This document shows, piece after piece, positions 42,276 through 51,706 of a stretch of 64,000 nucleotides of DNA. The translations under genes were made by a program, and so were the position numbers. Below the pieces are notes generated by a model. The model made no database searches and was not told the origin of the DNA. It saw only the letters and a list, made by a program, of their open reading frames with translations. Position 1 is the first letter of the stretch; each line of letters begins with the position of its first letter. Source of the DNA: Pseudomonadales bacterium. Its GTDB lineage: Bacteria > Pseudomonadota > Gammaproteobacteria > Pseudomonadales > Azotimanducaceae. Location: contig JAJEIQ010000078.1 of NCBI GenBank assembly GCA_022827905.1, forward strand, positions 62,001-126,000, written 5' to 3'.

Positions 42276-43097
42276 GTGCCCTCAACAGAAATCCCCCTCG
42301 GTCGCCGTTCGCCGCCCGTCTCGGGCCATCGTCCGGAGACGCTGTACCCTATTGCCCGGGCCGACGCCCGGCAACGGCTTGGCATCGACGGCGACGCCCT
42401 GCCCTTTGAGGGCGAGGACCGTTGGACCGGCTACGAACTGTCGTGGCTGGACTTCAGCGGCAAGCCGCAAGTCGCAGGGTTGGAGGTGCGGGTGCCTTGC
42501 GCATCGCCGAACATGGTGGAGAGCAAGTCGTTCAAGCTGTACCTGAACGGTTTGGCGCAGGCGGGCTTCCGGGATCGGAGTGAGGTGGCCGAGGTGCTGT
42601 TGGCCGATCTCAGCGCCGCAACCGGTGCGGAGATCTCGGTGCGCCTGTTCGACCTCGCGGACTTGGCGTTTGCAGGGGAAGGGCTGCCCGGCCAGAGCCT
42701 CGATGGACTTGCCCCCCCGCGATTCGAGTACCAATACAACCCCGAGTTGCTGCAGCCGGCGGAGCCACTGGAGCCGTCATCGGAAACCTGGCACACCGAC
42801 CTGTTCCGCAGCCTCTGCCCAGTGACCGGCCAGCCGGATTGGGCCTCCATCGTCGTGTCCTACGCCGGCCGGCCCATCGTTGCCGAGTCGCTGCTGGCCT
42901 ACTTGGTGTCGTTCCGCGAGCACGCCTGCTTCCACGAGGACGCCATCGAACGCATCTACATCGACATCCAACAGCGCTGCCAACCCACCCGCCTGACCGT
43001 CTCCGGCCACTTCCTGCGTCGCGGCGGCATGGACATCAACCCCCACCGATCCAACGACCGCGCCCGCGCACAGACGGGCCGCCTGCATAGACAGTAG
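42276..43097 (+). CDS. queF: NADPH-dependent 7-cyano-7-deazaguanine reductase QueF (GTG start)
   Basis: GYELSWLDFSGKPQVAGLEVRVPCASPNMVESKSFKLYLNG, VTGQPDWASIVV, RRGGMDINPHRS. Confidence 0.96.
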   Translation: MPSTEIPLGRRSPPVSGHRPETLYPIARADARQRLGIDGDALPFEGEDRWTGYELSWLDFSGKPQVAGLEVRVPCASPNMVESKSFKLYLNGLAQAGFRDRSEVAEVLLADLSAATGAEISVRLFDLADLAFAGEGLPGQSLDGLAPPRFEYQYNPELLQPAEPLEPSSETWHTDLFRSLCPVTGQPDWASIVVSYAGRPIVAESLLAYLVSFREHACFHEDAIERIYIDIQQRCQPTRLTVSGHFLRRGGMDINPHRSNDRARAQTGRLHRQ

Positions 43098-43191
43098 GCC
43101 TGGCCAAGCCGTATTGGAAGAAACCCCGCCCACCTGTTTTCGCTCGCTAACTTCCGCTAGACTGCGCTGCCCGGATGGCCGGATCGATGGC

Positions 43192-43292
<101 letters not shown>

Positions 43293-43323
43293 GGATCGCC
43301 GCCCGGCGAGCAAGCGCAAACCC

Positions 43324-43408
43324 GGAGAGGTGTCCGAGCGGTCGAAGGAGCACGCCTGGAAAGTGTGTATGCGGAAACGCATCGAGGGTTCGAATCCCTC
43401 CCTCTCCG
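43324..43408 (+). tRNA. tRNA-Ser (GGA)
   Basis: Acceptor GGAGAGG/CCTCTCC, anticodon loop CTGGAAA, long variable arm, GGTTCGAATCC T-loop. Confidence 0.95.
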
Positions 43409-43433
43409 CGCTCTTGCATAGCAAGACGGCTGA

Positions 43434-43574
43434 ACCCATGTCGCGACCAAAGGCAGCCATTGGCAGGTCACGCATCACGCCAAGCACGGACGGGTCACTG
43501 TGCTGCGTCTGAACAAGGATATTCCGCATGGCACAGTGGCTTCGATCTACCGACAGGCAGGCTGGATTCCTTGA
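43434..43574 (+). pseudogene. HicA toxin remnant, N-terminally truncated
   Basis: Frame reads THVATKGSHWQVTHHAKHGRVTVLRLNKDIPHGTVASIYRQAGWIP*, HicA-like but preceded by a stop and lacking the N-terminus. Confidence 0.72.
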
Positions 43575-43588
43575 GGAGGGCGAACTGA

Positions 43589-43955
43589 ATGCGCTGTGTA
43601 GCTTTCATCCATCGGGGCGACGCCGACTACGGCGTTAGCTTCCCCGACTTTCCGGGCTGCGTGTCGGTGGGGGATGCGATTGATGACGCTGTCCGTCTGA
43701 CGTGCGAAGCCTTTGCCTTTCACGTGGAGGGGCTTGGCGAGGATGGCGAGCCGATTCCGCCGCAGTGTTCGATGGATGCCACAAAGGCCGACCCTGAACT
43801 CGCCAACTGGTAGCGCGGCGGTGACATCGTGCTGCTCCACTGCTGATCGACTATGTTTGCCGTTGGTGAGTGACCGTCGCCCTTGACCACGGGTTGCTCA
43901 AAGCCATCGACGATGAGGCAAGGCAGCGCCGAAAGGTGTTTTCAGCGTTCTGACA
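43589..43955 (+). pseudogene. HicB antitoxin, N-terminal domain intact (43589-43813) then broken by stops/frameshift
   Basis: MRCVAFIHRGDADYGVSFPDFPGCVSVGDAIDDAV... then stop; downstream frame reads VTVALDHGLLKAIDDEARQRRKVFSAF, a HicB C-terminal-like segment. Confidence 0.68.
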
Positions 43956-44484
43956 CCCGGCGCGAGATTGGGGCTCGATATGAGGAGTAGTGTAGGGCTG
44001 ACTGGAATCTGTCTGTGCAAAGCCTTTGCTTTCGAATTCGAGGCCGGTTGCGAACTACGGACAAGGCGCGCCAGCGCCTAATGGTCGCTGGTGCGGCCCA
44101 TCGCTGCTGAGTAGATGCGCGACCGCTGTTGGACAAGCTTCAACGGTCGGATTGGTGGTGAATAGAGCAAGCCGCACCAGCTTCGGTCCTGAGGGGACCG
44201 CCAGTGGTAGGACAACGCCGACAGAGACGCTGCCCGGGAGTCAAGGCGCCTTGGCTTGACCAGATCGCGGGCAGATGGCACTGTCGTTCGGTCTGTCGAC
44301 GAAGAAGAACAACGATTGGGAATCGCGACAATGCTTCAACAAATTGATGGCGAATCCACGGAGCAATGCGAGTTCGAGTGGAAGTGCTCAAATGTTCGCA
44401 AACAATCCAAAGTGATACTTGATTCCTATTTGGGAAGTGGCACCCAGGTGTTGGGTCGGCAAGTGCTAGTTGGCGGAGTTGCAG

Positions 44485-45651
44485 ATGCCTGAACACGATC
44501 CAGCGAAGTTTGTGGCCTCGCTAGGCGCAAAGCTAGCCGCCCGTTCTCGACACGTGTGTATGTTGCTTGGTGCTGGCGTTGGGAAGGCTTGCGGGTTGCC
44601 CGACGTTCAAGAACTGCAAGACAGTGTTCTAGCAGACCTGTCGGACAGCCATCGTGCCGCCTTCCAGCGCGTACTGGAAAATCGAACTTTGGAAGAAGCG
44701 CTAAGCCGACTTCGTCGAATTTCAGCACTGCTTAGCGGTGACGAGACAGTGGACAATTTGACTGCAGCGTACGCACGAGAATTGGACGGTTTAGTGTGTA
44801 CTGCGATTGCCAAGGCACTGCAGATCGACGAGGCGGATAAGCTCGGTACGCGTTATCTGGCCGCGTGGGCAGCTCGCGCTAGTTATCGTCTGCCATTAGA
44901 GCTATTCACGGTCAGCTACGATCTCCTGCTAGAAACTGCTCTGGAGGAAGCTCGCGCAACGTATTTCGATGGATTTATGGGCAATCTAAACGCACGATTT
45001 CATACTGAGCTCGTGGAGTCGATGCCCGGAGACGATGAAGAATCGATGCCATCGTTCCTAATCAGACTCTGGAAGCTCCACGGTTCACTGAATTGGAAGT
45101 GGACCCAGAGTGGAGATCTGATCAGGATCGGACAGGCAGTGCGAGACGGCCTTGCGGCAGCTATCTATCCGTCGGACGCCAAATATGAGGAGTCTCGGCG
45201 GGTGCCGTTTGTGGTCCTTCAGGACAGATTGAGGAGATCGCTGAACCAGCCTGAGACACTCGTCTTGGTCAGCGGATATTCATTTGGTGACGAACACCTC
45301 AATGAAGTGCTGTTCGATTCAGCTCTTCGGAGAGAGCGATCCGAGTACATAGTGTTTTGCTACGATGGTATACCGAAGGTGCTTGTCGATCGTGCGTCGG
45401 AGGCGCCCAATTTGCAGGTGGTATCACCTCAAGAGGCTATTATCGGAGGGCTTCGGGGAAAGTGGGGAGAGCCGGAGGATGAGTTTTCAAACCTATGGAG
45501 TGACAAGGGGCTGGCCCTGTGCGACTTTAATCAATTGGCCAAATACCTTGCTAGGAGCACGGCTCGGGAGTACGGTCAAGGAGGATCGCTCTCCGGTGTG
45601 ATGAAGGAAGTTTTTGGAACTCTCGCACAAGCTGAAGTCTCAATCGAATGA
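44485..45651 (+). CDS. SIR2-like domain protein (defence NADase candidate)
   Basis: CMLLGAGVGKACGLPDV, IRLWKLHGSLNWKW, LVLVSGYSFGDEHLNEVLFDSAL. Confidence 0.85.
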   Translation: MPEHDPAKFVASLGAKLAARSRHVCMLLGAGVGKACGLPDVQELQDSVLADLSDSHRAAFQRVLENRTLEEALSRLRRISALLSGDETVDNLTAAYARELDGLVCTAIAKALQIDEADKLGTRYLAAWAARASYRLPLELFTVSYDLLLETALEEARATYFDGFMGNLNARFHTELVESMPGDDEESMPSFLIRLWKLHGSLNWKWTQSGDLIRIGQAVRDGLAAAIYPSDAKYEESRRVPFVVLQDRLRRSLNQPETLVLVSGYSFGDEHLNEVLFDSALRRERSEYIVFCYDGIPKVLVDRASEAPNLQVVSPQEAIIGGLRGKWGEPEDEFSNLWSDKGLALCDFNQLAKYLARSTAREYGQGGSLSGVMKEVFGTLAQAEVSIE

Positions 45652-47411
45652 AGTCGAGCGATCCAACGAGTATAGGGCGGGTCCAGCATGTTCTTGGAGC
45701 TACAGTTACGGTTGCTTTGGACCAGGATATTGCCGGAGTAGCGCCGATCTACCGTGGAGAGCTGCATCGAATCGGCCAAATCGGCTCGCTAGTACGCATA
45801 CCGCAGGGTTTGGTGGACTTGATTGCAACCGTGGAGCTTGTCGGCATCTCAGAACTAACGGGATCCTTGCAGCCCACTGAGTCAGTACAGCGTGATCAAC
45901 GGTGGTTGCAAGTACAACTATTGGGAGAGATCGACCGCGGCACTGGTCGCTTCCAACGTGGCGTGGGTGCCTATCCTGGACTGGATGACCCAGTGCACTT
46001 CGCTACTCCGGAACAACTGACAGCGATTTTTCCGGAGCCCGGTAGCGAACATCTCCGTCTGGGTCGTTTGGCCGCATCGGAGAACGTCCCGTTGTGCGTC
46101 GATTCATCTCGGTTCGTTGTTCGACACGCTGCGATTGTTGGATCAACCGGTTCAGGAAAGACCAGTGCTGTTGCCTCGTTGCTCCAAGGCTTCGTAAGGG
46201 GAGGTTGGGAAGCAGCCAACATTGTTGTCATCGACCCCCACGGCGAGTATGGACAGGCGCTTGCGGAAGCAGCCTGTGTCAAGAGTGTGCTTGCCCCTGG
46301 AGAGAGTGGTTTGAGCGTCCCGTTTTGGGCATTGGCGGCTAAAGATGTATTGCGAGTTTTTGGAGTAAGTGCCAACACCATGTTCATGGATCGCTACACG
46401 GAACTGGTGACAACCGCCCGTCGAAGATTCGTGGCCGAAGCAATCTGGCTCGATCTGGAAGAAGCGGCAGTAACAGCAGATACTCCTGTGCCATTTGATA
46501 TCCGAGAAGTGTGGCATAAACTGGATTCCGAAAACAACGAGACTGTCGCGTCTTCGAGCGATGGAGGTGAACCATGCGTGGAGGTACAGGGCTCTTCAGC
46601 GGAGTTGCGTCCCACCAAGTACAAAGCATATGGTCCTGGTAGTACGCCGCCCAACAAAGGGCCGTACCATGGCGCATACGGGACATCACCCGACCAATTG
46701 CGTCGAGGTCTGTTAGATCCGCAGCTTCGTTTTTTTCGAGGGCCTGAGGGCACCCCGGATGGCGATGACCCGTTGGTACGAGTGGTACAAGACTGGCTCG
46801 GCAGGGACAGTGCTGTTTCCGTGCTTGATTTTAGCGGGGTACCCAGTGTGGCGGCAGACTTGGCGGTGGGGTTAGTGCTAGACCTAATCTTCGAAGTCGC
46901 TGTTCGGTCAGAGCGAGACACCGTGGGCATCGGTCGCCCGAGACCGGTACTGGTTGTTTTGGAAGAAGCACATAGATATTTGGGAGGCGAGGCCAGTGAT
47001 CTGACGCGAAACTCTGCCAATCGCATAGCTAGGGAAGGAAGGAAGTACGGAGTAGGTCTTCTCCTCGTAACCCAACGGCCATCGGAACTGCCCGATACTG
47101 CTTTGGCGCAATGCGGTACGATCCTAGCGCTAAGGCTGTCCAACGCGGAAGATCAGGGTACAATCAGAGCTTCTCTGCCGGACATGATTTCAGGCTTAGC
47201 TTCAGTTTTGCCTAGCCTGCGCACAGGAGAGGGAATTGTTAGCGGAGAATCGGTAGTATTGCCTGCTCGCGTTGTACTCGACTTGCCCAAACCGCAGCCG
47301 GATGCGGCAGATCCGTCGCTGGCGCCTTGGCGTGAAGAGCCGAGTGTACCTGACGTCAGCTCTGCTCTAGCGGCATGGCGCGGAACGTTCGGAGGAACTA
47401 CTGATGATTAA
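45648..47411 (+). CDS. HerA-like (DUF87) ATPase
   Basis: AAIVGSTGSGKTSAVASLL Walker A, PVLVVLEEAHRYLGGEA Walker B, GLLLVTQRPSELPDTALAQCGTILALRLSNAEDQ; ATGA overlap with SIR2 gene. Confidence 0.92.
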   Translation: MKSSDPTSIGRVQHVLGATVTVALDQDIAGVAPIYRGELHRIGQIGSLVRIPQGLVDLIATVELVGISELTGSLQPTESVQRDQRWLQVQLLGEIDRGTGRFQRGVGAYPGLDDPVHFATPEQLTAIFPEPGSEHLRLGRLAASENVPLCVDSSRFVVRHAAIVGSTGSGKTSAVASLLQGFVRGGWEAANIVVIDPHGEYGQALAEAACVKSVLAPGESGLSVPFWALAAKDVLRVFGVSANTMFMDRYTELVTTARRRFVAEAIWLDLEEAAVTADTPVPFDIREVWHKLDSENNETVASSSDGGEPCVEVQGSSAELRPTKYKAYGPGSTPPNKGPYHGAYGTSPDQLRRGLLDPQLRFFRGPEGTPDGDDPLVRVVQDWLGRDSAVSVLDFSGVPSVAADLAVGLVLDLIFEVAVRSERDTVGIGRPRPVLVVLEEAHRYLGGEASDLTRNSANRIAREGRKYGVGLLLVTQRPSELPDTALAQCGTILALRLSNAEDQGTIRASLPDMISGLASVLPSLRTGEGIVSGESVVLPARVVLDLPKPQPDAADPSLAPWREEPSVPDVSSALAAWRGTFGGTTDD

Positions 47412-47625
47412 TTGGATTCCAGTGACCGGTTCTACCCGCATCGTTGCGGAAGCCTATGATCCCGACGCTCAAAGGATCTACGTAAGGTTTCCCAATGGCG
47501 TTGAATGGTGGTATGGCGCGTGTCCACCAGCAGTGTGGAAAGAGTTCACAGCTCCAGGTCAATCTCGGGGCAAGTACATTAGCCGTGTGCTGGATCACAA
47601 GCCGCATGGTCGGTGGGGTGGCTAG
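47404..47625 (+). CDS. KTSC-domain small protein
   Basis: 73 aa MINWIPVTGSTRIVAEAYDPDAQRIYVRFPNGVEWWYGACPPAVWKEFTAPGQSRGKYISRVL; 8 bp overlap with herA-like gene. Confidence 0.82.
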   Translation: MINWIPVTGSTRIVAEAYDPDAQRIYVRFPNGVEWWYGACPPAVWKEFTAPGQSRGKYISRVLDHKPHGRWGG

Positions 47626-47784
47626 ACCGGATGTTGCGGAAGTTGCCCGATGTCAGAGGGCTTGGATTCGACGCGGCTTGGTCTGACTGGCGTAAGCGGA
47701 TGGCTCTCTTAGGATGGCTGACGTACTTGTAGTCAAGGGCACTCCGCTGTTCTTCTACTAAGCTGGTGCAAAAGTGCAGGAACA

Positions 47785-48264
47785 ATGGGCGAGTTAAACT
47801 TATCTGGTTGGGACATTGTCGTCACGTTGGCGATATCAGTACTGGCAGCGTTCGTTGCCCAACGTCTCCAGAAGGCATACGGAGACAAGTTCAAACAAAG
47901 AGTGCAGAGCACATGGGAGGCCATGGCTCCCTACCTTACGTTGGTGGTTCTCTTCCTTGGTGCCGCTCTTTTGCAATCGGTGCTGCTTGCCTCGAAGTCG
48001 GGCAGCAACCAAACTGAAATTGCTTGTGTTGAAAGCTGCTCAGAGCTGGATAGAAGCAAAATAGCTCTTTGTCACCACGAAGCTCGGGCTGCTGGTCGGC
48101 AAGTCAGCCGTCGAAGCGTTGGTGAGCGGGAGGCCGATAGCTATTTTGAAGCCTGTGTAGCCGCTTTGGATTTCACTCTCAAGCGGACTGACTGCCGTAG
48201 CAATCTAGATGCATCAAAGGTTTGCATTCGGCTCCCGTCGTTGTCAGTTATGGCTGATCGCTAG
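47785..48264 (+). CDS. Small membrane protein of unknown function, two predicted TM helices
   Basis: 159 aa; IVVTLAISVLAAFVA and YLTLVVLFLGAALLQSVLLA hydrophobic segments. Confidence 0.6.
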   Translation: MGELNLSGWDIVVTLAISVLAAFVAQRLQKAYGDKFKQRVQSTWEAMAPYLTLVVLFLGAALLQSVLLASKSGSNQTEIACVESCSELDRSKIALCHHEARAAGRQVSRRSVGEREADSYFEACVAALDFTLKRTDCRSNLDASKVCIRLPSLSVMADR

Positions 48265-48272
48265 CACCTAAG

Positions 48273-48403
48273 GGAGACAGGGACACACACGAATTCAGTT
48301 CCACATCTGACATTGCAGTGAAGTCAAACCGAACAAGCGGGCGATTGCATAGCGGGCGAACGTCAACCAGTCGCCAACACACGAAAGGCTGAGCTACTTC
48401 ACC
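48273..48403 (+). repeat. Diverged direct repeat copy 1
   Basis: GACACACACGAATTC...CATCTGACA...GTCAAACCGA.CAAGC.GGCGAT.GCAT matches copy at 51372-51500 by eye. Confidence 0.7.
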
Positions 48404-48512
48404 GGAATTCGCAGCGAGCGGCCATGTTACAGGCCCGTTAGTGCAACCTCCTGCGACGGCTTTTGGTAATGACGTGCTGCCTGCCAGCCGATACCCAGTC
48501 ACCCGTGACGGG

Positions 48513-48556
48513 CGTGGGCTGGCGCTTCCGAAGTTCCCTTCGGGGCGAAGCCCACG
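48513..48556 (+). other. Hairpin-forming sequence of unknown role
   Basis: CGTGGGCT...CCGAAG-TTCC-CTTCGG...AGCCCACG. Confidence 0.5.
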
Positions 48557-48614
48557 GGTCCACTAGTTTGACTTCCATGTGTCAATGTCAATCGAAAATT
48601 GCAGGGAGCAGTTT

Positions 48615-48707
48615 TTATGTTGCCATTGACACGGGGCCATGCCACGACCTAGGCTCCGGTTCGAGCTGCCTCAGCCCCGACACGACGTTCGTGTCCACCA
48701 GTATCAC
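48615..48707 (-). pseudogene. Truncated PIN-domain toxin (FitB/VapC-like)
   Basis: VILVDTNVVSGLRQLEPEP then truncated after about 30 aa. Confidence 0.65.
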
Positions 48708-48720
48708 GTCGCGCCCGGAT

Positions 48721-48966
48721 TCAGTCGAAGGACGGGGGCTCGCGGGAGCCGCTCCGCGGACGCAGCTCCAAGCCCACACCGTTAGTTGGTCCGAAGTACA
48801 ACCGGATGATGCTTGCGAGGTCGCGCTTCTCCGCATTGGCCCCAACGGCATCGCCTGGAGTCAGCCGGGCCTCCTCCTCCTCCATGGATCGGCCGTTGCC
48901 GACCGCGCGCACGCGCAGCCGCGCCTTAACGTCGTTGTCGAGGTTCCGGATCGTGATACTCGCCAT
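48721..48966 (-). CDS. FitA/VapB-like ribbon-helix-helix antitoxin
   Basis: MASITIRNLDNDVKARLRVRAVGNGRSMEEEEARL...LASIIRLYFGPTNGVGLELRPRSGSREPPSFD. Confidence 0.75.
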   Translation of the reverse strand: MASITIRNLDNDVKARLRVRAVGNGRSMEEEEARLTPGDAVGANAEKRDLASIIRLYFGPTNGVGLELRPRSGSREPPSFD

Positions 48967-49207
48967 CGGCGCAAGCGTCTCTAAGTCAGAGCACCCCAAC
49001 GTACGTCCTGATTGCGATGCGATCAAGCGCCGAAACCGAGCGCTAGTGTCTTCACCGATTCGTGTGCTGCTTGGACTGTCGTGGATCAAAGCCTCGAGAA
49101 TTGGCCGGAGGCCGCAAGCTGAATCGGCGGGTCGCGCAATTGCCCCGAAGGAGTGCATGGGCATGTGTGTGCGAATTCGGTCAGCACACTGACGAGGAAA
49201 TGGGGTA

Positions 49208-50338
49208 GTGGCTGGAGTAGAATTCACCCCAGAGAAATTGGAGAAAAACATGCCGCCGAGAACCACGCTTTGGCCGCAGGATGAACAAACTCAGGGAAAA
49301 CACTTGGTGCTACGCTCTTACCTTGATGGGTGGTTCCCGATACTCGGATCGTGGAACAATCGCCTTCTGTTCATCGATGGTTTTGCCGGACCAGGTGAGT
49401 ACGACCATGGGGAACCCGGATCTCCAGTGATCGGACTCGACTGCGTTAAGCGATGCAAAATCGCAGGTGGATTGGAGGGCGTAGAGGTCGTATCTGTGTT
49501 CATAGAGTCTGACAAGGGAAGATTCAAACACCTTGAAAGCCTTATGAAAAAGCGCGAGCGAGAGGATGGGAAGCACGGTATCGAACACCAAGTGCTATAT
49601 GGAAGCTTCGACGATCACATGACGCTTTTACTCGACTATCTCGACCAGCAGAACCAGAATCTCGCACCGGCGTTTGTCATGATTGACCCATTCGGAGTCA
49701 AAGGAAGTCGCATGGGCCTCATCGAGAGGATCCTTGGCAATCCGAGGAGCGAGTGCATGATATCTTTCATGTACGAACCTATTCGACGATTTCAAAGTCG
49801 GCCGGAATTTGAGCAACCTTTAGATCAGCTGTTTGGAGATACGAGTTGGCGCGAGTGCTTGAACATGGAGGAAAAGGCGTCAAAGTCGTTTCTTCACGGT
49901 CTCTTTAGGAAACGCCTCAAAGCTTGCGGAGCTAAGCATGTCGTCCTATTTGAGGTTTGGCGCGAAAACAGACACATATACACAATCTACTTTGCTACAG
50001 GGCACGAAAAAGGGTGTGACTTGATGAAGCAGGCCATTTGGAAGGCAGACCCCAGCGGAGGCTATGCAGTACGGGGCTATGCAGGCCGTCATGGCGTGTT
50101 GTTCGGCGCGGACACGGAGCCTTTAGCCAAGCAGCTTCGCGACCATTTTGGCAATGCTCCAACACCAATTGAGGACATTGAGCAGTTTGTGATGAGCGAT
50201 GCCACCGTATTCCATAAAGGTCAATTGCGGCAAAAAACACTTGCCCGTCTAGAGAGAAAGGCCCGGATTTCCGTCCATCGCCCCCAAGGTAGCCGGGGAT
50301 TTCCATCCGGCCGTGGCATCACCATTCAGTTTTGCTGA
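49208..50338 (+). CDS. tcmP: Three-Cys-motif partner protein TcmP family
   Basis: WPQDEQTQGKHLVLRSYLDGWFPILGSWNNRLLFIDGFAGPGEYDHGEPGSPVIGL; next to a Gp37/Gp68-type gene. Confidence 0.85.
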   Translation: MAGVEFTPEKLEKNMPPRTTLWPQDEQTQGKHLVLRSYLDGWFPILGSWNNRLLFIDGFAGPGEYDHGEPGSPVIGLDCVKRCKIAGGLEGVEVVSVFIESDKGRFKHLESLMKKREREDGKHGIEHQVLYGSFDDHMTLLLDYLDQQNQNLAPAFVMIDPFGVKGSRMGLIERILGNPRSECMISFMYEPIRRFQSRPEFEQPLDQLFGDTSWRECLNMEEKASKSFLHGLFRKRLKACGAKHVVLFEVWRENRHIYTIYFATGHEKGCDLMKQAIWKADPSGGYAVRGYAGRHGVLFGADTEPLAKQLRDHFGNAPTPIEDIEQFVMSDATVFHKGQLRQKTLARLERKARISVHRPQGSRGFPSGRGITIQFC

Positions 50339-51148
50339 CGGGAATTCATCCCAAGTTTGCCCGTCCAGCGTTCGGCCGCTGGACTTCTTGCCAAACCGAC
50401 CCATCAGGGTTGAATAGCGGGAATCGGTTGAGCGGGGAATCAAATCGAGGGAGCTGGTCGGTGCCCAATCGCCCCACTGTTTGAAATGGAAAGGCACTTC
50501 ATGCTGCACACACTGGTCCCGAAGGCTGCAGAACCAATCGGGATCGGTGGGCCTAGCCTTGGTGCCGCCACTTTCGCCGCCAGCGATGATCCAGTGCAAG
50601 GTGCCTTGACTGAGCCAGCCGCTAAGGTCAACCGCGCCCAGCAGGGGTTCGCAGGATAGGAATCGAATGCGAGCCGGGTTTCTTTCCAAATGGGGCAACC
50701 GCTTCTCTGCCCAGCGCTGGTTTTCCGCCGTTGCGCCGAGCCAAACGTTGTCCGGCCAGCATTCCCCCCAAGGAGTTAACCGCTGAACTGCTTGGGGTCG
50801 CTTGGTAAGGAGCAGCCAATCCAATGAGGGCGTTTCCTCGATGAGGCGCCACAGTCGTTGACGCCACTTGGACAACTCCGTTCCCCACTCGAAGACATCG
50901 GCCATTGAGGCGCAGAACACGCGCGCCCTGTGGCCTTGTCGTTCTGCCTTGGCATTCCAGCGGTGGGGTTGCTCCCAATAGGAGTCGTTCAGAAACCGCC
51001 GTGGCCGTCCATTGCTCCAAATGTCGAGACCAAGCCGCTTTGCCCAGACTTCAGCGTAGCAGTGGTCGCAGGCCGGAGACACCTTGGTGCAGCCCCACCA
51101 CGGATTGAAGGTGTGGTCAGTCCATTCGATACGCGAGTTTTCTGCCAT
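50249..51148 (-). CDS. DUF5131 / phage Gp37-Gp68 family (three-Cys motif) protein
   Basis: MAENSRIEWTDHTFNPWWGCTKVSPACDHCYAEVWAKRLG...RPRRFLNDSYWEQPHRWN. Confidence 0.9.
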   Translation of the reverse strand: MAENSRIEWTDHTFNPWWGCTKVSPACDHCYAEVWAKRLGLDIWSNGRPRRFLNDSYWEQPHRWNAKAERQGHRARVFCASMADVFEWGTELSKWRQRLWRLIEETPSLDWLLLTKRPQAVQRLTPWGECWPDNVWLGATAENQRWAEKRLPHLERNPARIRFLSCEPLLGAVDLSGWLSQGTLHWIIAGGESGGTKARPTDPDWFCSLRDQCVQHEVPFHFKQWGDWAPTSSLDLIPRSTDSRYSTLMGRFGKKSSGRTLDGQTWDEFPSAKLNGDATAGWKSPATLGAMDGNPGLSL

Positions 51149-51371
51149 GGACCAGTACCTCACTGCCATATAGTGTTTTAATATACAGTATTCGACCTGT
51201 ATAGCGCCAGTTTTCCCGGTGGCCCGACGTGGACCCGTTTCCGTGAAGGCCTGCATCAAGACGCTTGCGATTGCGTGGCATGATAAGCGGACGCCCATGA
51301 AATCGCAAGGAGATTGGCCCATAAGCTATTGATTATTAAACAAACGATGCGCTATATCCTTGAGGCTATGA

Positions 51372-51500
51372 GGAGCTGGGACACACGCGAATTCAACCCC
51401 GCATCTGACACTAATGTGATGTCAAACCGAGCAAGCAGGCGATCGCATGGCTGGCGAACGCTAGCTGCTGGACAACACACCACAGGCTGATCTACTTCCC
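51372..51500 (+). repeat. Diverged direct repeat copy 2
   Basis: See copy at 48273-48403. Confidence 0.7.
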
Positions 51501-51706
51501 AGTGACGACTGTCTACTGGGCGGGCGGCTTCAACTAGGGGTGCTTCTCCTTCATCCCAACCTACGACCCTGTGGACCTGTTCGCTTACGAACCCGGCTAC
51601 AAGGGCTACACGTTCAACCGTGAAGCGCTCCGACGTGTTGTGGGCGCTTAAGGTTCAGACAATCGGCTAGCAGAAACTCGAGCAACCAGTCTCATGGCAT
51701 CGGATC

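Noticed and set aside
44256-44492. 78-aa plus-strand ORF before the SIR2 gene
   Set aside because: No recognisable family or RBS support; may be random in this non-coding stretch.
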